A stretch of 64,000 bases of DNA, from the NCBI RefSeq assembly GCF_004118675.1, contig NZ_SDHZ01000006.1, positions 36,233 through 100,232 on the forward strand, written 5' to 3'. Position 1 is the first letter of the stretch; every line of letters begins with the position of its first letter. The notes under the pieces are model-generated. The model was not told the DNA's origin and did no database searches. It saw nothing but the letters and a program-made list of their open reading frames with translations. Position numbers and translations under genes: made by a program. The stretch comes from Filimonas effusa (GTDB lineage: Bacteria > Bacteroidota > Bacteroidia > Chitinophagales > Chitinophagaceae). Positions 7,115-14,213 of the stretch are shown here, in pieces.

Positions 7115-8206
7115 ATGCAAGCAACAAACGCGGCCACAGCAAAAGAAGTGGTACAGCAAAAATGGGGTAAACGCCCTCTGATAATAGCGGGGCCGTGCAG
7201 CGCCGAAACCGAAGAACAGGTAATGCAAACCGCTGTAGAATTACAAAAGACCGGTAAAGTAGATATCATGCGCGCAGGTATCTGGAAACCCCGCACCCGT
7301 CCCGGCAGCTTCGAAGGTATCGGTACCAAAGGTTTACCCTGGTTACAACAAGCGAAAAAGTTGACAGGTATCCCTGTTGCTATCGAAGTAGCTACCGCCA
7401 AACAGGTAGAAGATGCATTGCATTTTGATGTGGATGTGTTATGGATCGGAGCCCGCACTACCGTAAACCCCTTCAGTGTACAGGAAGTGGCCGATGCGCT
7501 TCGCGGCGTAGACGTACCGGTTTTAATCAAAAACCCCATCAACCCCGACCTGGAATTGTGGACAGGCGCAGTAGAACGTGTCGCTAAAGCAGGTATTAAG
7601 CAAATAGGCCTGATTCACCGCGGCTTCAGCTCCTACGGCAACACAGAGTACCGCAACGCGCCCATGTGGCACCTCGCCATCGAAATGAAGCGCCGGAACC
7701 CTGAATTGATGATCATCAACGACCCTTCTCATATCTGTGGTCGTCGCGATATCCTCCAGGACGTAGCCCAGAAAGCTATTGACCTCGACTTCGACGGACT
7801 GATCGTTGAAAGTCATGTCGATCCAGATAATGCCTGGAGCGATGCGAAACAACAGGTGACTCCGGCACGCCTGGGCGAAATGCTCGACGCCATCATCTGG
7901 AGAAGAGAAGATGTGGCATCCGAAGAATTCCACGCAGCCCTGGAAAAACTGCGCCAGCAGATCAACCAGCTCGACGACGAACTGATGCAGATCCTCGGTC
8001 AGCGTATGAAAGTGGCAGAAAAAATAGGCCAGTACAAAAAAGACAACAATATCACCATCCTGCAAACCAACCGCTGGAACGAGATCCTGGAAAGAGCTTT
8101 CGCAAGAGGCGATAAACAAGGCCTGAGCAAAGAATTCATCACCAAGTATTTCGATGCCGTGCATATGGAAAGTATCAACCACCAGAACCGCATTATGAAC
8201 CAGTAA
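7115..8206 (+). CDS. Bifunctional DAHP synthase (type I-beta) / chorismate mutase (AroQ)
   Basis: A 363-residue fusion. Residues 1 to about 265 are a KDO8P-like type I-beta 3-deoxy-D-arabino-heptulosonate 7-phosphate synthase, catalysing the first shikimate step: I-A-G-P-C-S-A-E, K-P-R-T-R-P-G-S-F-E-G, W-I-G-A-R-T-T and N-D-P-S-H-I-C-G-R-R are all present. Residues about 272-360 are an all-helical AroQ chorismate mutase (L-R-Q-Q-I-N-Q-L-D-D-E-L, then R-M-K-V-A-E-K-I-G). This fusion order is known in Bacteroidota, where prephenate or chorismate binding to the mutase controls the synthase. The stop overlaps the next gene's ATG by one base (TAATG). Confidence 0.94.
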   Translation: MQATNAATAKEVVQQKWGKRPLIIAGPCSAETEEQVMQTAVELQKTGKVDIMRAGIWKPRTRPGSFEGIGTKGLPWLQQAKKLTGIPVAIEVATAKQVEDALHFDVDVLWIGARTTVNPFSVQEVADALRGVDVPVLIKNPINPDLELWTGAVERVAKAGIKQIGLIHRGFSSYGNTEYRNAPMWHLAIEMKRRNPELMIINDPSHICGRRDILQDVAQKAIDLDFDGLIVESHVDPDNAWSDAKQQVTPARLGEMLDAIIWRREDVASEEFHAALEKLRQQINQLDDELMQILGQRMKVAEKIGQYKKDNNITILQTNRWNEILERAFARGDKQGLSKEFITKYFDAVHMESINHQNRIMNQ

Positions 8207-8634
8207 TGAATGGTACCAGGGACTTCATATACATTCATGCCTTATGGGCAATAAAAGATGACCAGTCATTGCTTCCTTTGTCTATACGTAAAGTGCTTTT
8301 TACGTTTATTCAAAAGGAGGCAGTGGCCAATGGCATCCAGCTGCTGGCCATCAACGGCCCGGCCGATCATGTGCATTGCCTGTTTAAGCTCATGCCCTTC
8401 CAGCACGTGTCGGGCATTGTAAAACAGCTGAAAGAAACAACTGCGGAATGGCTCAACAACAATAAACTGCTGCAACATCCCTTCGAATGGGATGAAGCCT
8501 TTGCCGTTTACTCCGTAAGCCCAACCACGATCGATAAAGCCACTGATTATATTGTGAAACAGGAACAGTACCATGCCACCAAAACATTGGCGCAGGAACT
8601 GGAGGCGTTTGACAAAATGAATGCGCATTTATGA
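8206..8634 (+). CDS. IS200-like Y1 transposase homologue embedded in the aro operon
   Basis: A 142-residue protein of the TnpA/IS200 (Y1, HUH) family, whose members cut and join single-stranded DNA. The HUH motif is H55-V-H57 (A-D-H-V-H-C-L-F). The candidate nucleophile is Y115 in D-Y-I-V-K-Q, with Q119 at the usual spacing, so the catalytic set looks intact. Its ATG overlaps the DAHP synthase stop (TAATG, 8204-8208) and its TGA overlaps the aroB ATG (ATGA, 8631-8634). No IS ends, target duplication or tnpB partner were seen. It looks like a resident operon gene rather than a recent insertion: either a domesticated (RAYT-like) nuclease or a fixed remnant. Confidence 0.85.
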   Translation: MNGTRDFIYIHALWAIKDDQSLLPLSIRKVLFTFIQKEAVANGIQLLAINGPADHVHCLFKLMPFQHVSGIVKQLKETTAEWLNNNKLLQHPFEWDEAFAVYSVSPTTIDKATDYIVKQEQYHATKTLAQELEAFDKMNAHL

Positions 8635-9656
8635 CAACAAAGAAACTCAGCTTCTCTGCTCAAACTGTCAGTTACTATTTTGACGCTTCTTTTGATTACC
8701 TCGAAAAACTGGTGAAAACAGATAACGCCGTTATCATCACCGATGAGAATATCTTTTCCGCTAATAAAAAGAAGTTTGCGAACTGGCGTACCATCGTACT
8801 GCAGCCCGGCGAAGCTTTTAAGATCCAGGCTACCGTCGACAGCATCATTCAACAACTCATAGAACTGGGAGCCGATAGAAAAACAACACTCATCGGTGTT
8901 GGTGGCGGCGTGGTTACAGATATCACCGGTTACGTAGCCGGTATCTATATGCGCGGTCTCCAATTCGGTTTTGTTCCCACTACTATATTGGCCATGGTCG
9001 ACGCTTCCATCGGGGGAAAGAACGGTATCGATGTAGGTATTTATAAGAATATGGTAGGAATGATAAAACAACCCTCATTCCTACTCTACGATTACAGCCT
9101 GCTCAAATCTCTCCCTAAAGCAGAATGGATCAACGGTTTCGCCGAGATCATTAAACACGCCAGCATCAAAGATGCAGCCATGTTTAAACTCCTGGAAGAA
9201 CATAAACTAACTGCTTTCCGGAAAGATAAGCAACTGCTCGATCAGCTTATCCGCAGAAACGCACTATTGAAATCAAAAGTGGTGCAGGAAGATGAGTTCG
9301 AACAAGGCGACCGCAAACTGCTCAACTTCGGCCATACGCTCGGGCATGCTATTGAAAACAGCTACGATCTGTCCCATGGTCACGCCGTTGCCCTTGGAAT
9401 GGTAGTGGCAGCAGGCATCTCCGCCGTTTACACAGGTTATGCCGAAACCAACCGCCTGGTAAAACTCATCAAACAGTATGGCTTACCCGCTTTCGCCGTT
9501 TTTGATGCAGAGAAGGCCATGCAGGTCATGCAGTCCGATAAAAAACGCGTGAAGGATCTTATCCATTATGTTTTATTGCAGAAAACAGGTAAGGCTGTGA
9601 TCATGCCGCTTACAGCGGAACAGATTGCGCCTATTGTTAAAAAATTATCCGTCTAA
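8631..9656 (+). CDS. aroB: 3-dehydroquinate synthase
   Basis: A 341-residue NAD- and metal-dependent enzyme converting DAHP to 3-dehydroquinate, the second shikimate step. The glycine-rich NAD site is G-V-G-G-G-V-V-T-D near residue 89. The T-T-I-L-A-M-V-D-A-S-I-G-G-K-N-G-I-D segment is diagnostic. Metal ligands are expected in N-G-F-A-E-I-I-K-H and F-G-H-T-L-G-H. The start overlaps the upstream transposase-like gene by four bases (ATGA), implying translational coupling. aroA follows after five bases. Length is normal for the family. Confidence 0.95.
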   Translation: MTTKKLSFSAQTVSYYFDASFDYLEKLVKTDNAVIITDENIFSANKKKFANWRTIVLQPGEAFKIQATVDSIIQQLIELGADRKTTLIGVGGGVVTDITGYVAGIYMRGLQFGFVPTTILAMVDASIGGKNGIDVGIYKNMVGMIKQPSFLLYDYSLLKSLPKAEWINGFAEIIKHASIKDAAMFKLLEEHKLTAFRKDKQLLDQLIRRNALLKSKVVQEDEFEQGDRKLLNFGHTLGHAIENSYDLSHGHAVALGMVVAAGISAVYTGYAETNRLVKLIKQYGLPAFAVFDAEKAMQVMQSDKKRVKDLIHYVLLQKTGKAVIMPLTAEQIAPIVKKLSV

Positions 9657-9661
9657 TTGTT

Positions 9662-10972
9662 ATGCAAGTTACTGTACAACCTTCCGATATAGCTGGTGTT
9701 ATCATTGCTCCCGCGTCAAAAAGCTCGATGCAGCGCGCCTGTGCCGCTGCACTGGTAAGAAAAGGGAAATCCATAATTGGCAATCCCGGTCATTCAAATG
9801 ATGATAAAGCCGCGCTGGGCGTAATGCAGGCGCTGGGTGCAGTAATAACATCCCATACCGATACAGAGTTGACCATCGAAAGCAACGGCGTTAATGCCGT
9901 GAATCCCGAAGTGAATTGCGGTGAAAGCGGGCTCGGCATCAGGATGTTTGCTCCGCTGGTGGCATTGAACAAACAAGCGATGCGTATCGATGGGGAAGGC
10001 AGCTTACGTAACAGGCCCATGGATTTCTTCGATGATACTTTGCCAAAGCTGGGCGTGAACATCACATCCAACAACGGTAAATTACCCTTGGGCATCCAGG
10101 GACCACTGAAGCCTAAGAACATCGAAATCGATGGCTCTCTCAGCTCTCAGTTCCTCACAGGATTACTGATGGCCTATGCAGCAGCAGAAGCCAGTAATGT
10201 AACCATCGTTGTAAACGACCTGAAAAGTAAACCCTATATCGATCTTACCCTGAAAGTAATGGACGATTTCGGGTTACCGCTTCCAATAAATAACAACTAC
10301 GAGTCTTTCTATTTCCCTGCGGAAGATGCAACCCAAACCAACGAACCGGTGATCTCTTATACCGTAGAAAGCGACTGGAGCGGCGGCGCATTCCTGCTGG
10401 TTGCAGGCGCGTTGGCAGGCAAAATAGTAGTAAAAGGTCTCGACCCGTTTTCAACCCAGGCCGATAAAGCGATCCTGCAGGCGCTCATGGATTCCGGCTG
10501 CAGCATGTCGGTAGAAGCAAACCAGATAGAAATAGGCCCAACAGCCAAAGGCATAGAAGGACTAAAAGCCTTCCAATTCGATGCCAATGACTGTCCCGAC
10601 CTGTTTCCGCCACTGGTAGCACTGGCCGCCTATTGCCAGGGAACAACCGTGATCGAAGGCGTACATCGTCTTACACACAAAGAAAGCAACCGCGCACTTA
10701 CCTTACAGGACGAGTTCGGTAAAATGGGACTGGAAATCGTATTGCAGGATAATCTCATGCTCGTAAAAGGCGGATTGGGTCTACAGGGTGCCAATGTTCA
10801 CAGCCGTCATGATCACCGCATAGCAATGGCTTGCGCAGTAGCTGCCCTGCGCGCTTCTTCCGAAACCGTGATTGAAGAAGCAGACGCAATCAACAAATCG
10901 TATCCCGACTTTTACAGGCACTTGCAGCAACTCGGAGCTTCAGTGAATGTTTCGGAAGCTATGCCTTCTTAG
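9662..10972 (+). CDS. aroA: 3-phosphoshikimate 1-carboxyvinyltransferase (EPSP synthase)
   Basis: A 436-residue enzyme joining shikimate 3-phosphate and PEP. Recognisable are the N-terminal S-K-S-S-M-Q-R segment, the G-S-L-S-S-Q-F-L-T-G motif, and S-R-H-D-H-R-I-A-M-A near the end. The PEP/glyphosate-contact loop reads C-G-E-S-G-L-G-I-R-M, unlike the E. coli-type N-A-G-T-A-M-R-P. This is a divergent loop whose effect on glyphosate binding is unknown. It follows aroB by five bases; 155 bases separate it from aroC. Confidence 0.93.
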   Translation: MQVTVQPSDIAGVIIAPASKSSMQRACAAALVRKGKSIIGNPGHSNDDKAALGVMQALGAVITSHTDTELTIESNGVNAVNPEVNCGESGLGIRMFAPLVALNKQAMRIDGEGSLRNRPMDFFDDTLPKLGVNITSNNGKLPLGIQGPLKPKNIEIDGSLSSQFLTGLLMAYAAAEASNVTIVVNDLKSKPYIDLTLKVMDDFGLPLPINNNYESFYFPAEDATQTNEPVISYTVESDWSGGAFLLVAGALAGKIVVKGLDPFSTQADKAILQALMDSGCSMSVEANQIEIGPTAKGIEGLKAFQFDANDCPDLFPPLVALAAYCQGTTVIEGVHRLTHKESNRALTLQDEFGKMGLEIVLQDNLMLVKGGLGLQGANVHSRHDHRIAMACAVAALRASSETVIEEADAINKSYPDFYRHLQQLGASVNVSEAMPS

Positions 10973-11127
10973 AAACCGGCGGAAGAAACTTGCAATAAAT
11001 CAGCCTGCAGAAAGTAAAAAGGAAAAAGACCAGTAATAAAACAATCGGTAATTGCTGCTGGTAAATAGGTCGCTGACCAACAAAACATCGATAAATCAGA
11101 AGATCATCAAATCTTAAATAAACTGCT

Positions 11128-12132
11128 ATGAACGCATTTGGCCGCCTTTTCAGGGTAAATATTTTCGGAGAATCTCATGGTGAGTCCGTAGGCATCAATA
11201 TCGATGGTATACCGGCAGGCCTGCCACTTAAGATAGAAGATTTTCTGGCCGATATTGAAAGAAGAAAAGGCGGAACCCAAAAAGGCACTACGCCACGCCA
11301 GGAATCAGACCTTCCGATCTTTAAAAGCGGCGTGTTCAACGATACCACTACAGGCGCCCCGCTAACCATCCTGTTCGAAAACAACAACACCCGCTCCGGC
11401 GATTACCAGAAACAACGCGCTGTCCCACGCCCCGGCCACGCCGATTTCGTCGCCGGCATAAAATTCGGCGGATTCGAAGATTTCCGTGGTGGCGGGCATT
11501 TCAGCGGCCGCCTTACCGTTTGCCTGGTCGCCGCCGGCGTCATAGCAAAAAAGATCCTCGGCAATAACATTTCCGTTAAAGCCTCCATCCTCGAAATAGG
11601 TGGCGAACAAGACCTCGATAAAGGCCTCCAAAAAGCAATAGACCAGAAAGATTCTATCGGCGGCATCGTAGAATGCCGCGTAACAGGCCTGCCAGCCGGC
11701 ATCGGAGAGCCTTTCTTCGATAGCGTGGAATCACAGATAGCCCACGCCGCTTTTGCCATCCCTGCCGTACGCGGTATCGAATTTGGAACAGGTTTCCCGG
11801 CAGCACGCATGTTCGGTGCCGAACACAACGATGCTATTGAAGACGCCAGCGGCAAAACCCGTACAAACCATGCCGGCGGCGTAGTAGGAGGTATTACCAA
11901 TGGAAATGAACTTGTTTTCCGCATCGCCATCAAACCCACAGCCTCTACTCCCAAAGAACAACAAACCTGGAACTGCGAAACCAACGCCATAGAATCTTTC
12001 TCCGTAAAAGGAAGACATGATCTCTGCATCGCACTGCGCGTTCCCGTTGTATTGGAAGCAATTACCGCTATGGTACTTACCGATCTGTTGTTATTGGAAC
12101 AACGGGTTCCCAGGATTTATGTGAAAAACTAA
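11128..12132 (+). CDS. aroC: Chorismate synthase
   Basis: A 334-residue FMN-dependent enzyme that makes chorismate from EPSP, the last shared shikimate step. Signature segments are F-G-E-S-H-G-E-S-V-G near residue 11, R-P-G-H-A-D near residue 105, and F-R-G-G-G-H-F-S-G-R. It is somewhat shorter than the E. coli enzyme but the core is complete. Last gene of the aromatic cluster, separated from aroA by 155 bases in which no clear promoter was seen. A small hairpin (12137-12151) follows the stop. Confidence 0.94.
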   Translation: MNAFGRLFRVNIFGESHGESVGINIDGIPAGLPLKIEDFLADIERRKGGTQKGTTPRQESDLPIFKSGVFNDTTTGAPLTILFENNNTRSGDYQKQRAVPRPGHADFVAGIKFGGFEDFRGGGHFSGRLTVCLVAAGVIAKKILGNNISVKASILEIGGEQDLDKGLQKAIDQKDSIGGIVECRVTGLPAGIGEPFFDSVESQIAHAAFAIPAVRGIEFGTGFPAARMFGAEHNDAIEDASGKTRTNHAGGVVGGITNGNELVFRIAIKPTASTPKEQQTWNCETNAIESFSVKGRHDLCIALRVPVVLEAITAMVLTDLLLLEQRVPRIYVKN

Positions 12133-12136
12133 CACT

Positions 12137-12151
12137 CCCTGGCAAACAGGG
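12137..12151 (+). terminator. Small hairpin after aroC (weak terminator candidate)
   Basis: CCCTG/CAGGG, a 5-bp stem with GCAAA loop, four bases after the aroC stop. No T tract follows, so it is at best a weak terminator. The same CTG-GCAAA-CAG core reappears in the minisatellite at 12204. Confidence 0.35.
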
Positions 12152-12203
12152 TTAAAGTAACTTGGCAAAAGGAGCCCGGTATGGGCGGAAGTTCGTGGTG
12201 GGC

Positions 12204-12293
12204 CTGGCAAACAGGCCAAAACTGGCAAACAGACCAAAACTGGCAAACAGACCAAAACTGGCAAACAGACCAAAACTGGCAAACAGACCAAAA
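12204..12293 (+). repeat. 18-bp minisatellite, five copies
   Basis: Five tandem units of CTGGCAAACAGACCAAAA at 12204, 12222, 12240, 12258 and 12276; the first has G for A at position 12. Each unit carries a CTG/CAG mini-hairpin around GCAAA. The first copy extends this to a 6-bp stem (12201-12217). It lies between aroC and the convergent dipeptidase gene. The 18-bp period keeps a minus-strand reading frame open, but that frame is a by-product. Confidence 0.93.
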
Positions 12294-12310
12294 TTAACTT
12301 CGCTAAAAGG

Positions 12311-13063
12311 CTATTTCAATGATTGATCAGCACGCCGCAGGAAAGCCTCAAACGGCAGGTTTAAAATACCAAAACGGGTAGCCGTATCCGTAGCAGCATT
12401 GCCGGTATAAGAATAATGCCACCATTCCGTCGACAAGGCCGTAAACCCATACGCCTGCATCACGGTTCGTAACAGCAATCGGTTGGCGATAACGGCGCTG
12501 TCCAGTTGCATATAATCATGATGCGCTTTTTCCGAAAAATCATCGAACCCCGTAGGCATGGCTAATTCCCGTCCGGTAGCCAGGTCGGCCAAGGTCACAT
12601 CTACGGCAATGCCCCTGTTATGGCCACTTCCTTTGGCCGGGTTGGCTGCATAGCGCTCATCCGGAACAATCTTCCACATCTTCTCCGTTACGGAATAAGG
12701 CCGGTAGGCATCGTAAAAAAGCAGCGAAAAACCGCGCTGCCGCAAAGCTGCCTGCACCCTGGCAAGCGCCTTTGCAACCGGCAGTCTTACCAGTACCTCT
12801 GGGTTTTGATACAGCACCTGGCCCGTAAAATTCCCGGGCCTGGCATAATACCAGTTGGTAAGAACAGGACTGAAATAATCCTTTACCGCAACCATACGCT
12901 GGTTGCTATCCAGGGCTATGGTCGCGGCATAAGAGGCCTGGTTCGAAATAACCTTTAGCCCGTATTTATTTTCCGGCACAGCATTTGGGCGTTGTGCGAA
13001 AATGCTTGCCCCCGTAAATAAGAGGCTTGCACCTAGTATGTTTAAAATATGCCTATATTTCAT
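12311..13063 (-). CDS. D-alanyl-D-alanine dipeptidase (VanX/DdpX family, M15D), secreted
   Basis: A 250-residue zinc dipeptidase with an N-terminal signal peptide (cleavage near A-S-I-F-A-Q). The VanX-type motif S-G-H-N-R-G-I-A-V-D supplies a His and an Asp zinc ligand, and E-W-W-H-Y near residue 214 supplies the catalytic Glu and third ligand. The F-Y-D-A-Y-R-P segment is also family-typical. The family hydrolyses D-Ala-D-Ala. With an exported enzyme and no vanH or vanA-like genes nearby, a role in peptidoglycan dipeptide salvage is more likely than glycopeptide resistance. It diverges from the RlpA-like gene. Confidence 0.9.
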   Translation of the reverse strand: MKYRHILNILGASLLFTGASIFAQRPNAVPENKYGLKVISNQASYAATIALDSNQRMVAVKDYFSPVLTNWYYARPGNFTGQVLYQNPEVLVRLPVAKALARVQAALRQRGFSLLFYDAYRPYSVTEKMWKIVPDERYAANPAKGSGHNRGIAVDVTLADLATGRELAMPTGFDDFSEKAHHDYMQLDSAVIANRLLLRTVMQAYGFTALSTEWWHYSYTGNAATDTATRFGILNLPFEAFLRRADQSLK

Positions 13064-13117
13064 GTCGAACCCGGAGCGGAAATAGCTGTCCGGCCCCTTA
13101 AAAATAAATATTTACGG

Positions 13118-13519
13118 ATGAAAATATATACGACATTAATTCTATGCCTGTTGTTTTCTATCCCTGTATGGGCCCAGCTGCAAACAAAGGATACCAGTTC
13201 CGAAAAGGTGGCTTATGGCATCGCCAGCTTCTACAGTAAGAACCTCGACAGCACACGTACCGCCACAGGTGAAATCTTCCTCAACAGTAAAATGACAGCT
13301 GCCAGTAACCACTTTAAGCTAAATAGCTGGGTGCGCGTTACCAATCTGCGCAATGGCAAATCAGTGATCGTACGCATTAATGACCGCATGCATAAAAGAA
13401 TGGTCCTGAGAGGCCGTGTGGTCGACCTCAGCAGGTCCGCAGCCGAAAAACTTAATTTTATCAGCTCCGGCCTCGTAAGGGTAAAAGTAGTCTTGGTCCC
13501 GCCCGGAACAACGGAATGA
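13118..13519 (+). CDS. RlpA-like secreted double-psi beta-barrel protein
   Basis: A 133-residue protein: signal peptide (to about residue 20, V-W-A-Q) plus an RlpA-like DPBB domain with G-I-A-S-F-Y-S, T-A-T-G-E, V-R-V-T-N-L-R-N-G-K-S and V-R-I-N-D-R. RlpA proteins cut or bind denuded peptidoglycan strands. The family's catalytic Asp is probably the D of I-N-D-R. The ATG at 13118 is chosen because it begins the signal peptide; an upstream in-frame start at 13049 would overlap the divergent gene and adds no conserved sequence. There is no SPOR domain, so septal localisation is not implied. Confidence 0.88.
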   Translation: MKIYTTLILCLLFSIPVWAQLQTKDTSSEKVAYGIASFYSKNLDSTRTATGEIFLNSKMTAASNHFKLNSWVRVTNLRNGKSVIVRINDRMHKRMVLRGRVVDLSRSAAEKLNFISSGLVRVKVVLVPPGTTE

Positions 13520-13561
13520 CGAAACAACGGGTAATGCAATAAAGCGCAAAATCCAGATAAC

Positions 13562-13978
13562 TTAACTTATTAAAAACCAAAGAGGGGCATCTGGTACATA
13601 AATGGCATTCAGATCGCCATTTCTAAGGCCACGGGCTATTTTTCGACAGTCTACACGATCTGTCTTCCGCTTACTCTCCTTATCACTACTTGGTACATCT
13701 GCGGCATGAATAATCTGGCAATCTATTCCCTTCTGCGTGAAAGAACGCTGTAGCCAATATCCAGAAAAGCCGGATTTATAGGCTACATGATAATTACCAC
13801 CAGGGTAGTTATGCTGCAAATGTTTAACTAACTGATCTACATTGGGTTCCTGAGTGAAGGTTTTTAATTCAAATTCATCACTGTAGATACTTACTGCCCA
13901 GCTTTTGTGGTGAGTATCTATTCCTACGTACAGATTGTGCCCTGCAAAATCCGTAACTTTAATTGCGTTTGAAGTCAT
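13562..13978 (-). pseudogene. IS110-family transposase, N-terminal remnant
   Basis: A 138-residue fragment of a DEDD (IS110/IS1111) transposase; full-length members are roughly 300-400 residues. It retains G-I-D-T-H-H-K-S with the first catalytic Asp, and K-T-D-R-V-D-C-R-K-I-A with the last two. At the second position (normally Y-E-A-G) it reads Y-K-S-G: the codon is AAA where GAA is expected (plus-strand 13775-13777). The frame ends right after V-P-D, and nothing resembling the C-terminal serine domain follows. It is therefore both truncated and probably catalytically dead. The upstream bases to about 14210 may be the old left end. Confidence 0.85.
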
Positions 13979-14213
13979 GGATTTGAGATTTGTACTTTAA
14001 AGCTACTTATTCCCGAAGCCATGATTTTTTATGCAAACATAGGAACTCATAAGTCCGGTACACCCTCTTTTTATTCATATCCCTGATGTACTCGGGTACC
14101 CATTTAAGCGATTGTCAGAGGCTATTTTTATTTAGGAGCCAACCTCTTTGTTTTTTGGAACCCTATACCAAAACGGTATGCCTGCATAAGCTATTGCAGG
14201 ACTGCAACAAGTA
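13979..14213. other. Non-coding remnant upstream of the IS110 fragment
   Basis: About 235 bases with no supported gene. In IS110-group elements the left end upstream of the transposase encodes the bridge RNA, so this stretch may contain a decayed copy. No paired loops could be confirmed by eye. Confidence 0.3.

Noticed and set aside
12091..12291. Minus-strand frame with repeated V-C-L-P-V-L units
   Set aside because: It is the translation of the 18-bp minisatellite; the period is a multiple of three, so the frame stays open without selection.
12204..12293. Possible CRISPR array
   Set aside because: Units are contiguous 18-mers without spacers and no cas genes are present.
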